From assembly GCA_030039695.1 (NCBI GenBank), contig JASHVB010000138.1, positions 1-5,664 on the forward strand: DNA of 5,664 bases. Direction: 5' to 3'. Positions 1 to 5,378 of the stretch are shown piece by piece. A model generated the notes under the pieces. It was not told the DNA's origin. It did no database searches and saw nothing but the letters and a program-made list of their open reading frames with translations. Position numbers and translations under genes: made by a program. Position 1 is the first letter of the stretch, and each line of letters starts with the position of its first letter. The DNA comes from Acetobacteraceae bacterium. Its GTDB lineage: Bacteria; Pseudomonadota; Alphaproteobacteria; Acetobacterales; Acetobacteraceae.

Positions 1-229
1 CCTGCGCTGTTTGCATTCCGGTGTAATGCAGGATCAGCATATCGATTGGCGTCTCCGCCGGCCGGTCTCCCTGATTCGGGCTAGACAGATCGCGAATCGC
101 GACGGGTCCACCTTCCAGTCGTGGGGAGGGTTGACGTGGGAGGTGCGAACTGGACGTTTCGCTGCTGGTTGAACAGCCAGGCTCGGGCCGCCCCTCAAAG
201 CCCGGAGGAAGTTCTGAAACAGCCGTCAC
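1..229 (-). CDS. AmpD-type N-acetylmuramoyl-L-alanine amidase, N-terminal part (runs off left edge)
   Basis: This is the start of a minus-strand gene; 76 codons lie in the window and the rest is beyond base 1. Seen: residues 47-57 (DLSSPNQGDRP) followed by TPIDMLILHYTGM (60-72) match the opening of the amidase_2/AmpD family. In that family the His of the LHYT strand (here H68) is a zinc ligand. Known of the family: these enzymes cut the amide bond between N-acetylmuramic (or anhydro-muramic) acid and the stem peptide, in cell-wall recycling or remodelling. The only usual start codon in frame before the conserved block is GTG at 229-227. It overlaps the TGA of the upstream djlA-like gene as GTGA, which points to translational coupling. 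That start leaves about 45 Pro/Ser-rich residues with no hydrophobic signal peptide before the conserved core, an unusual extension. Family assignment is fairly secure. Cytoplasmic or periplasmic action cannot be decided from this part. Confidence 0.8.
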   Translation of the reverse strand, partial: MTAVSELPPGFEGRPEPGCSTSSETSSSHLPRQPSPRLEGGPVAIRDLSSPNQGDRPAETPIDMLILHYTGMQTAQ

Positions 230-1002
230 AGCCCACGCTCGCGTTTGATGTGGTCCCAGGCGGCATTGATCTGCGCCACCTTGTCATTGGCGCGTGCGAT
301 GAACTCCGCGGGCACGCCGCGCGCGGCCAGGCTGTCCGGGTGGTTCTCGCGCATCAGCCGCTTCCAAGTGGCGCGAATCACCTCAGCGCTGGCCGACGAC
401 GGCACGCCGAGCACCGCATAAGGATCCGGCGCGTCAGGCGACGCCCTCGGTACGGAACCGCGTGCCCGAGCCCAGGCCGCTTGGTCAAGTCCGAACGCGC
501 GGTGCGTTCGCATCAGGAACGCCTCTTCCGCACGGTTCAACGGACTGTCGGCACGTGCGATGACAAACAATGCAGCGAGCACGTCTTCCAGCACGCCGTG
601 ATTGTCATCGAACGCGTCACCAAGTTGCCGCGCGTAGTTCTCGAACCCCTCAGCGCTGTCGCGCGCTTGGTCGAACAGGCGGCCGATGTCACGCACCGCT
701 TCCGGTGGAATCCGGAAGCGGCGGCGGAACGCGTCGATTTCCGCTCGCTTCACCGGCCCGTCGCATTTCGCCAGCTTGGCGGCCAACACCACGACGCAAA
801 TCGAGAACAACTGGTCGCGCCGCCCCAGCATCGCAGCCAGCCGTGCCGGATTGAGCTGTGTGACGCCGCCAAACGGCATGCGCATATTCTGGATCGCGCC
901 GTTGTCCGCCGCATGACCGATCGCCGCGCCGATCGCCGCGCCGAACGGCCCGCCCATAGCGAAGCCCGCCATGCCGCCGATGATCTTGCCCCAGTAGCCC
1001 AT
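226..1002 (-). CDS. djlA: DjlA-like membrane-anchored J-domain co-chaperone (TerB + DnaJ)
   Basis: The product is 258 residues. The N-terminus, MGYWGKIIGG, closely resembles that of E. coli DjlA. It is followed by a Gly/Ala-rich hydrophobic stretch (about 8-32) with GxxxG-like spacing, which fits the dimerising single membrane anchor of DjlA. Residues about 60-175 form a TerB-like helical domain; its two repeated acidic helix motifs are visible near 79-92 (KCDGPVKRAEIDAF) and 149-161. The C-terminal J domain spans about 193-258 and keeps the catalytic HPD triad at 221-223, which stimulates DnaK ATPase in this family. Length is close to E. coli DjlA (271). ATG at 1002 is chosen because it aligns with the DjlA start; an in-frame GTG directly before it (1005) is the alternative. 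The gene starts 6-9 bases after the VOC gene stop, and its stop overlaps the amidase start. The operon suggests an envelope-related role, which is inference. Confidence 0.9.
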   Translation of the reverse strand: MGYWGKIIGGMAGFAMGGPFGAAIGAAIGHAADNGAIQNMRMPFGGVTQLNPARLAAMLGRRDQLFSICVVVLAAKLAKCDGPVKRAEIDAFRRRFRIPPEAVRDIGRLFDQARDSAEGFENYARQLGDAFDDNHGVLEDVLAALFVIARADSPLNRAEEAFLMRTHRAFGLDQAAWARARGSVPRASPDAPDPYAVLGVPSSASAEVIRATWKRLMRENHPDSLAARGVPAEFIARANDKVAQINAAWDHIKRERGL

Positions 1003-1011
1003 CACGCCGGT

Positions 1012-1584
1012 TCAGGCATTCAGCAGAGAGCGATCCCGTATCGTCGTGTCCTGCCCCACCACCGGATCCGCAATCGCCGCTTCAAGGCTGTTGGCGCCCT
1101 TCCATTCTTCGGACGGACGCACCTTGCCATCCGAACCGATCTGGTCGATGCCCCAATAGATTTCCAGGTTGTGCCCGTCGGGGTCCTGAAACTCCACGGC
1201 AAGTTGCACACCGGCGCGGCGGCGGCCCTCGAAATGGATCTTCACGTCATGCTTGCGGAGGTGGTCGCGGACACGCAGCACCTCATCGAGGGACGAGACC
1301 TCAAAGGCGATGTGATGCAGCCCAGCGCCATGCCGGTTCTCCTTGGTCGCCTTGAACAAGGCGATGCCGTGATGATCGGCGTTCAGCCGCACGAACACGG
1401 CGCCGCCCGGCAGCAGGCCCGCATTCTCCGGGTACACGTCGGAGACCTGAAAGCCTAGCACGTCCGTGTAGAACTTCGCGGAGCGTTCAAGGTCCTGCAC
1501 ATACAGTGCGAGATGGCCAATCTTGTTCAGCTTGAACGGCAGGCCCTGCGGCCGGCCCATCACGGCGACTTTGTCTGCGTCCAT
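1012..1584 (-). CDS. VOC-family extradiol dioxygenase/glyoxalase-like enzyme
   Basis: The product is 190 residues and has two paired beta-alpha-beta-beta-beta modules typical of the vicinal oxygen chelate fold. Module one starts at GHLALYV (23-29) and module two at LHHIAFEV (89-96). The expected metal-binding triad is visible: H24, H91 and E141 (in HNLEIYW, 138-144). The DPDGHNLEIYW block resembles catechol 2,3-dioxygenase-like and dihydroxybiphenyl dioxygenase-like members. Extradiol ring cleavage is therefore a reasonable guess, but glyoxalase- or isomerase-type members cannot be excluded. The last 45 or so residues, rich in charged and polar residues, extend past the metal-binding core. 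The start is fixed by an AGGAGG site at 1598-1593 on the minus strand, eight bases before ATG 1584; a second ATG lies at codon 9. It is the first gene of the apparent VOC-djlA-amidase operon. It is probably a cytoplasmic Fe(II)- or other metal-dependent enzyme; the substrate is unknown. Confidence 0.85.
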   Translation of the reverse strand: MDADKVAVMGRPQGLPFKLNKIGHLALYVQDLERSAKFYTDVLGFQVSDVYPENAGLLPGGAVFVRLNADHHGIALFKATKENRHGAGLHHIAFEVSSLDEVLRVRDHLRKHDVKIHFEGRRRAGVQLAVEFQDPDGHNLEIYWGIDQIGSDGKVRPSEEWKGANSLEAAIADPVVGQDTTIRDRSLLNA

Positions 1585-1607
1585 GGGGATAACCTCCTAT
1601 CCGGGCA

Positions 1608-1637
1608 AATCTACGCCAGACATGCATAATGTGCCAA
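1608..1637 (-). promoter_or_regulatory. Candidate sigma70-type promoter for the VOC-djlA-amidase operon
   Basis: Read on the minus strand, TTGGCA (1637-1632; five of six matches to TTGACA) is followed after 18 bases by TAGATT (1613-1608; four of six matches to TATAAT). Transcription would begin about 20 bases before the VOC start codon, just upstream of the strong AGGAGG ribosome site at 1598-1593. This is sequence matching only; alphaproteobacterial promoters are variable. Confidence 0.35.
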
Positions 1638-1751
1638 CCGCGTCACGCTGTGATCCGTCCGCGACAGAGCTGGCGCCGGAAGGAGCAAAGTCTGTGCGGT
1701 GAGCGGTCTTTGCAGGGCTTGCCGCTTTCTGTCTGGGGGCGCCTGCCGGAG

Positions 1752-1859
1752 AGCAAGCGGCTCGCGATCCTCCGTTTCGCACGGGGCACGTCAGCCCCGG
1801 TCGGTCGCACGAGACGCCGAGCGAGGAATGCGAAGTCCGCTGGTACACTTGTGCTTGCT
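1752..1859. repeat. Long imperfect inverted repeat with extended hairpin potential
   Basis: Pairing by hand gives an apical GC-rich hairpin (CGGGGC 1782-1787 with GCCCCG 1794-1799, loop of six). Below it are seven pairs between 1773-1779 and 1810-1816, including one G-T pair. A lower stem of about 15 pairs then runs between 1757-1772 and 1823-1840, interrupted by single-base bulges. A further six-pair helix, AGCAAG (1752-1757) with CTTGCT (1854-1859), could close the base, competing for base 1757. No T-run follows on either strand, so it is not a typical intrinsic terminator. It could be a degenerate repeat element, a structured RNA, or chance pairing in GC-rich DNA. Confidence 0.35.
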
Positions 1860-1981
1860 TAAGCCACGCGTCGGGGCGCCACCCTGTGACAAGGCGGCGA
1901 GGCCACGGTGATGCTGGGAGGAGCGGATAACCATCCCACCCACGGGCCCGCCGCATGCCGACCTTGAGATCGAAGGGCCGC

Positions 1982-3055
1982 CTAGACGCCGACCCCGCGC
2001 GTCCCCACATAAATCGCATAGAGCGACGTGCTGGCCGTGATGTACAGCCGGCTGCGGTTGTGCTGATAACCGCCGAAGCTGAGATTGGCCGCAACCTCCG
2101 GCAGCACGACCCGGCCGATCGGTGTGCCGTCAGGCGCAAACACGCTCACGCCGTTGAAGTTCTTGTCCGGTGCCCAGCCGCCGGCACACCACAAGTTGCC
2201 GTCCTCATCCACCCTTATGTCGTCGGCAATGCCACCGTGGGTGTCGGCGAAATCATGGAACACACGGCCATTGGTCAGCTTGCCATCATCGCCCACATCA
2301 AATACACGGATGGTCGCGGGTGGACCCGCAGTGTCCGAAATGTAAAGCTTCTTCTCGTCAGGCGAGAAACAGATAGCGTTCGGCTCCGTGAAGTCGCCAA
2401 CGGCTACGGTCAGCTGGTTGCTCTGAGGATCAAACCGATAGACGTTGCGCGGCAATTCGGACTTGCCGCGCTCGCCTTCGTGGTCGCCCATGATGCCGTA
2501 GGTCGGATCAGTGAACCACACAGTGTTGTCCGACTTTACCACAACGCCGTTCGGCGAATTCAGCTTCTTACCCTCATAGTTGTCCGCCAGCACGGTGGTG
2601 CTGCCGTCATATTCGGTGCGGGCCACGCGGCGTGTCTGCTGTTCGCAACTGACCAGTCGGCCCTGGCGGTCCCGCGTGTTGCCGTTGGCCTGATTCGAGG
2701 GATCGCGGAACAGCGTGGTCCGGCCCGTCACCTCGTCGTAGCGCAGCAGACGGTCGTTGGGGATGTCGCTGAAGATAACCGAGTGCATGTCGCCAAAATA
2801 CACTGGTCCCTCGGTCCAATCGGCACCGGTCCACAGGCGACGGATCTCCGTGGTGCCAACGATCAACTTTTTGAAGCGCGGATCGAATGACTCCATCGCA
2901 GGGTCAGGATAGACGACTGTCGCAGGGTCATCCCAATCCCGTGCCGGCGGCGTCGTGCCCGCCGGATCCGAATGCGATTGGGCAAGTGAGGTCGTTGCCG
3001 CGAGAGAACCAACCGCCGTCGCCGCAGTGCTGCGCAAGAAAAGACGCCGATCCAT
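1982..3055 (-). CDS. Tat-exported SMP-30/gluconolactonase-like beta-propeller enzyme
   Basis: The product is 357 residues. The N-terminus carries a twin-arginine signal: RRLFLR at 3-8, a hydrophobic Ala/Thr-rich stretch, and a likely cleavage site after SLA (23-25), so it should act in the periplasm. The mature part is a six-bladed propeller of the SMP-30/gluconolactonase/LRE family. The expected metal ligands are visible: E82 in WTEGP (80-84), N168 in SPNG (167-170) and D278 in the ADDIRVDEDGNLW block (277-289). Family members hydrolyse sugar lactones or related esters with Ca or Zn; the substrate here is unknown. ATG 3055 is chosen over longer frames because AGGAGG at 3068-3063 lies seven bases upstream and the Tat signal begins right there. 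In the ADD segment, D279 stands where many relatives have Gly. The gene is divergent from the hydrolase-LLM operon and appears monocistronic. Confidence 0.88.
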   Translation of the reverse strand: MDRRLFLRSTAATAVGSLAATTSLAQSHSDPAGTTPPARDWDDPATVVYPDPAMESFDPRFKKLIVGTTEIRRLWTGADWTEGPVYFGDMHSVIFSDIPNDRLLRYDEVTGRTTLFRDPSNQANGNTRDRQGRLVSCEQQTRRVARTEYDGSTTVLADNYEGKKLNSPNGVVVKSDNTVWFTDPTYGIMGDHEGERGKSELPRNVYRFDPQSNQLTVAVGDFTEPNAICFSPDEKKLYISDTAGPPATIRVFDVGDDGKLTNGRVFHDFADTHGGIADDIRVDEDGNLWCAGGWAPDKNFNGVSVFAPDGTPIGRVVLPEVAANLSFGGYQHNRSRLYITASTSLYAIYVGTRGVGV

Positions 3056-3062
3056 CGCGTTT

Positions 3063-3068
3063 CCTCCT
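3063..3068 (-). promoter_or_regulatory. Shine-Dalgarno site fixing the SMP-30 start
   Basis: AGGAGG on the minus strand lies seven bases before ATG 3055. It decides against upstream in-frame starts, which would place about 70 non-homologous residues before the Tat signal. Confidence 0.8.
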
Positions 3069-3090
3069 CTTGTATTGATGAGCGAGGACC

Positions 3091-3096
3091 ATAATA
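3091..3096 (-). promoter_or_regulatory. Candidate -10 element for the SMP-30 gene
   Basis: TATTAT on the minus strand matches TATAAT at five of six positions and would give a leader of about 28 bases carrying the ribosome site. I found no good TTGACA-like hexamer 16-19 bases upstream, so this may be an activator-dependent promoter or a chance match. Confidence 0.3.
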
Positions 3097-3149
3097 CTTT
3101 GCCGTCCCTGCGCGACGGATGTCTCGTACAATTCGGCGCGTACCTGCCC

Positions 3150-3162
3150 GTCATGTAATGAC
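3150..3162. promoter_or_regulatory. Small inverted repeat, possible operator
   Basis: GTCAT-GTA-ATGAC is a perfect five-base inverted repeat with a three-base centre. It sits two bases upstream of the candidate -35 hexamer of the hydrolase operon and between the two divergent promoters, a position expected for a regulator site. Such short repeats also occur by chance, and no regulator gene is in the window. Confidence 0.25.
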
Positions 3163-3164
3163 AG

Positions 3165-3195
3165 TTGGCAATAGTGGATGGCCCGGCGTTATCAT
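3165..3195 (+). promoter_or_regulatory. Candidate promoter for the hydrolase-LLM operon
   Basis: TTGGCA (3165-3170, five of six) and TATCAT (3190-3195, five of six) are separated by 19 bases, slightly longer than the ideal 17. The predicted transcript would start near 3202, leaving a leader of about 55 bases before ATG 3258. This supports the 3258 start, since a start at 3165 would precede the transcript. Confidence 0.35.
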
Positions 3196-3257
3196 CGGCG
3201 TTTGCACCGTGGCGCGTGCCTTCTACGATGCGGCATCCGGAGCAGGGGCCGAACCGC

Positions 3258-4040
3258 ATGGCAGCGCAACTCACGGGACTGAAAGTTCACGATGTCAAAA
3301 TCCGCCTGCACCGCGCCGGGCACGGTCCGACCGTGTTGTTCCTGCATGGCGCCGGAGGTGTGCCGCAATGGCTGCCGTTCTTCGACGGGCTGGCGGAGCA
3401 CCACGAACTCTTGGTACCAGAGCATCCCGGATTCGGCGGATCCGATGATCCGGGATGGATCCGCTCGGTGCCGGACCTGGCGATGTTCTATCTCGACCTG
3501 ATCGAGGACGCCGACCTCCGGGATATCCATCTGATCGGCAATTCGCTCGGGGGTTGGCTGGCGGCGGAGATTCTGATCCGCGACCGCTCGCGTTTCCGCG
3601 ACGTTGTGCTGCTCGCGCCGGCGGGCATCCGCGTTAAAGGCATCCCGCCCGGCGACAATTTCATTTGGGGACCCGAGGAGGCGATCCGCAACCTGTATCA
3701 CGACCAGAGCTTTGCCGAGCGCATCCTGGCCGTGCAGCCGGACGAGGCGCAGATGGACGTGCTTCTGCGCAATCGCTTCACTGCGGCGAAATTTGGCTGG
3801 CAGCCGCGCTGGCTCAACCCCGACCTGGAGAAATGGCTGCACCGCGTCAAGCTGCCGGCGCTCGTGGTCTGGGGCCGTAACGACAAGCTGCTGCCGGCAG
3901 CCTACGCGGCGCAGTGGGGCAAGCGGCTGCCGGATGCGCGCACTGTCACGCTGGAGGCCTGCGGGCATCTGCCGCATGTGGAGCATGCTGACGCGGTCGC
4001 GCGGCATATCAGCGGTTTCTGGCAAGGAGCACGGTCATGA
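3258..4040 (+). CDS. Alpha/beta-fold hydrolase
   Basis: The product is 260 residues, usual for single-domain members. Visible hallmarks are an oxyanion-loop HGAGG (30-34), the nucleophile elbow GNSLGG (94-99, Ser96), an acid residue D209 in WGRNDKLLP (205-213) and the catalytic His H237 in CGHLPH (235-240). The catalytic triad is therefore intact. The pattern is closest to meta-cleavage-product C-C hydrolases, RutD-like hydrolases and epoxide/ester hydrolase relatives; the substrate is not readable. ATG 3258 is chosen because AGGGG (3244-3248) lies nine bases upstream and similarity to the fold starts soon after. In-frame starts at 3228 (ATG) and 3165 (TTG) lack a good ribosome site. The stop overlaps the following LLM start as ATGA, so both proteins are probably made in fixed ratio for the same pathway. 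No signal peptide is seen, so it is cytoplasmic. Confidence 0.88.
   Translation: MAAQLTGLKVHDVKIRLHRAGHGPTVLFLHGAGGVPQWLPFFDGLAEHHELLVPEHPGFGGSDDPGWIRSVPDLAMFYLDLIEDADLRDIHLIGNSLGGWLAAEILIRDRSRFRDVVLLAPAGIRVKGIPPGDNFIWGPEEAIRNLYHDQSFAERILAVQPDEAQMDVLLRNRFTAAKFGWQPRWLNPDLEKWLHRVKLPALVVWGRNDKLLPAAYAAQWGKRLPDARTVTLEACGHLPHVEHADAVARHISGFWQGARS
4024..4029 (+). promoter_or_regulatory. Shine-Dalgarno site for the LLM gene inside the hydrolase end
   Basis: AAGGAG lies seven bases before ATG 4037, inside the last codons of the hydrolase. It fixes the LLM start at the ATGA overlap and supports coupled translation. Confidence 0.75.
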
Positions 4041-5176
4041 AGCTCGTCTCCTTCCACCTGATGCCATACCGGCCGCTCGATCTGACCGAGGCGGCGAAGC
4101 ACCGCTCCGCCTGGGTCCTGCTGCCGAACCAACTATACGATCCGGTAAAGGGCGCAGAGGAATATGCGCGCCACATCGACGCGCTGGTTTATGCAGAGCA
4201 CCTCGGCTTCGATGCAATCGGCGTGAATGAGCACCACCAAACAGCATACGGCCTGATGCCGGCGCCGAATCTGATCGCAAGCGCGCTGGTTCAGCGCACC
4301 TCGAATGTGCAGATCGCGATCCTCGGCCGCGCGCTGCCTTTGGTGCATAATCCGATCTATATCGCCGAGGAACTGGCGATGCTCGACAATTTGTCGAAGG
4401 GACGCATCATCGCCGGGTTCGTGCGTGGCATTGGTTCTGAGTACCATTCGTCCGGCGTCAACCCGTTTTTCTCGCACGAGCGCTTCCACGAGGCGCATGA
4501 CCTGATCATTCGCGCCTGGACGGAACCCGGGCCGTTCGCATTCGACGGCGATCACTTCCACCTTCAATACGTCAACTGCTGGCCGCGGCCGTATCAGCAG
4601 CCACATCCGCCGGTTTGGATTCCATCGCAGGGCTCCAGCGAAACTGTGGCTTGGGCCGCTCATCCAAGCCGGCGGTATCCGTTCCTGGTGACGTTCTCCT
4701 CGGCCGACCTCGTGGCGCGCTATCACGCGTCGTATCGCGAGCAGGCACGACAATACGGCTACGAGGCGGCACCAGGACAATTGGGATGGGCGTGTCCGAT
4801 CTACGTGGCCGACACTGACACACGCGCTCGCGCCGAGGCCGCTCGCGCGGTTGAGACCTTGTTCAATGACTTCCTCCGCCAAACATTTGAAATGCTCATG
4901 CCGCCCGGCTACACGTCAATGAACTCGATGAAGAACTTTATCCGCATGCGCTCGTCGCTGGGTGGCGCGCGACCGACGGCGGACTCGCTGATTGAAAGCG
5001 GCACGGCGCTGATCGGCAGCCCGAAGACCGTCCTCGCCGGGATCGATAAAATGCGCGACCGCACCGGCTTCGGCATCCTGGTGGCGCTGCTGCAGTTCGG
5101 CATCCTGTCCGACGAGCTGACGCGGCGAAACATGGATATGTTCGCGGCCGAAGTAATGCCGAAGCTGCGGGGTTGA
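4037..5176 (+). CDS. LLM-class (bacterial luciferase-like) flavin-dependent monooxygenase
   Basis: The product is 379 residues, a full-length luciferase-like TIM barrel. Visible family motifs are the early strand and helix with [17 protein letters not shown] (53-69, NEHH at 64-67), [21 protein letters not shown] (98-118), the glycine-rich [14 protein letters not shown] (123-136), and the C-terminal LIGSPKTV (325-332), the usual segment before the last helices. Known of the family: reduced FMN, supplied by a separate reductase, and oxygen are used to oxidise a small organic substrate; some members are F420-dependent. No reductase gene is present here. It is translationally coupled to the hydrolase upstream. 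A monooxygenase-hydrolase partnership recalls RutA-RutD in pyrimidine degradation and similar catabolic pairs, but this protein is not recognisably RutA. No signal peptide is seen, so the protein is cytoplasmic. Confidence in the superfamily is high; the substrate is unknown. Confidence 0.92.
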   Translation: MKLVSFHLMPYRPLDLTEAAKHRSAWVLLPNQLYDPVKGAEEYARHIDALVYAEHLGFDAIGVNEHHQTAYGLMPAPNLIASALVQRTSNVQIAILGRALPLVHNPIYIAEELAMLDNLSKGRIIAGFVRGIGSEYHSSGVNPFFSHERFHEAHDLIIRAWTEPGPFAFDGDHFHLQYVNCWPRPYQQPHPPVWIPSQGSSETVAWAAHPSRRYPFLVTFSSADLVARYHASYREQARQYGYEAAPGQLGWACPIYVADTDTRARAEAARAVETLFNDFLRQTFEMLMPPGYTSMNSMKNFIRMRSSLGGARPTADSLIESGTALIGSPKTVLAGIDKMRDRTGFGILVALLQFGILSDELTRRNMDMFAAEVMPKLRG

Positions 5177-5241
5177 ATACGCAGATACCTGCCCGGCCTG
5201 GGAAGAAGTCACGGAGCGACGTGGTACAGGCAAGGGGCAAA

Positions 5242-5262
5242 ACGCGCGAACCGCCCGCGCGT
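5242..5262 (+). terminator. GC-rich hairpin after the LLM gene, possible weak terminator
   Basis: ACGCGCG (5242-5248) and CGCGCGT (5256-5262) form seven perfect pairs around a seven-base loop, 65 bases past the LLM stop. There is no T-run after it, so it is not a canonical intrinsic terminator. It may pause polymerase or protect the 3' end of the transcript. Confidence 0.3.
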
Positions 5263-5267
5263 GTCGT

Positions 5268-5318
5268 CCCTCACCCTCCCCGCCAGGTGCTTGGACCTCT
5301 CCCGCAAGCGGGAGAGGT
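5268..5318. repeat. REP-like palindromic element
   Basis: The core ACCTCTCCCGC (5295-5305) and GCGGGAGAGGT (5308-5318) is a perfect 11-base inverted repeat around AA, able to form a stem of about 10 pairs with a CAAG loop. It is flanked on the left by CCCTCACCCTCCCC. Elements of this wording (CTCTCCCGCTTGCGGGAGAG beside GGTGAGGG) are scattered in many copies between genes of GC-rich Alphaproteobacteria. I recognise the type, but only one copy lies in this window. It separates the LLM gene from the oxoprolinase and could act as a transcript end or mRNA-stabilising structure. Confidence 0.7.
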
Positions 5319-5340
5319 GTATCGAGCGGGAGGAGTGTAT
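5308..5340 (+). repeat. Imperfect tandem duplication, 18-base period
   Basis: GCGGGAGAGGTGTAT (5308-5322) and GCGGGAGGAGTGTAT (5326-5340) match at 13 of 15 positions. The first copy is the right arm of the REP-like palindrome, so the second copy looks like a local duplication of that arm. It places a TATACT sequence in front of the next gene. Confidence 0.55.
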
Positions 5341-5343
5341 ACT
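5338..5343 (+). promoter_or_regulatory. Candidate -10 element for the oxoprolinase gene
   Basis: TATACT matches TATAAT at five of six positions and would start transcription about 30 bases before ATG 5379. No TTGACA-like hexamer is seen at the right distance; the expected place is occupied by the REP arm. Read-through from the LLM operon is the alternative. Confidence 0.25.
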
Positions 5344-5378
5344 GCGCCACCTCACGACCCGACGGGGGCCTCACAAAC

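Larger units (their letters stand above)
1585..1981. other. Intergenic region, about 400 bases, no convincing gene
   Basis: This lies between the 5' end of the VOC gene and the 3' end of the SMP-30 gene. Both strands carry short open frames, but none has a recognisable protein motif together with a good ribosome site, and their translations are Arg/Pro/Ala-rich as expected of GC-rich non-coding DNA. The VOC promoter and ribosome site occupy the left end. A long imperfect inverted repeat occupies 1752-1859. No tRNA-like arms, no hairpin followed by a T-run, and no recognisable transposase remnant were seen. No clear terminator for the SMP-30 gene is visible just past its stop. Confidence 0.6.

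Noticed and set aside
90..102. TCGCGA-A-TCGCGA direct/palindromic repeat
   Set aside because: It falls inside the amidase reading frame and encodes ordinary residues; chance repetition in GC-rich coding DNA is sufficient.
121..1458. 445-codon open frame on the plus strand, antisense to djlA and the VOC gene
   Set aside because: It runs across two well-supported minus-strand genes and the gap between them; its translation is His/Arg-rich with no domain, as expected for the mirror frame of GC-rich coding DNA.
1620..1640. Sigma54-like TTGGCAC...TGCAT upstream of the VOC gene
   Set aside because: The GG and GC dinucleotides are two bases too close for a -24/-12 promoter; a sigma70-type reading of the same TTGGCA fits better.
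1672..1690. GCCGGAAGGAGCAAAG, reminiscent of the SRP RNA GGAA-loop region
   Set aside because: Only two pairs close the GGAA loop and the flanking symmetric-loop bases of SRP RNA are absent.
1629..1862. 77-codon plus-strand open frame in the intergenic region, with alternative overlapping frames
   Set aside because: No convincing ribosome site, Arg-rich translation without a motif, and it overlaps the inverted repeat.
1955..2890. 311-codon plus-strand open frame antisense to the SMP-30 gene
   Set aside because: Shadow of a gene with intact metal ligands and a Tat signal; no recognisable motif or ribosome site.
3192..4025. 277-codon minus-strand open frame antisense to the hydrolase
   Set aside because: The plus-strand frame has an intact catalytic triad and operon context; the antisense product has no recognisable motif.
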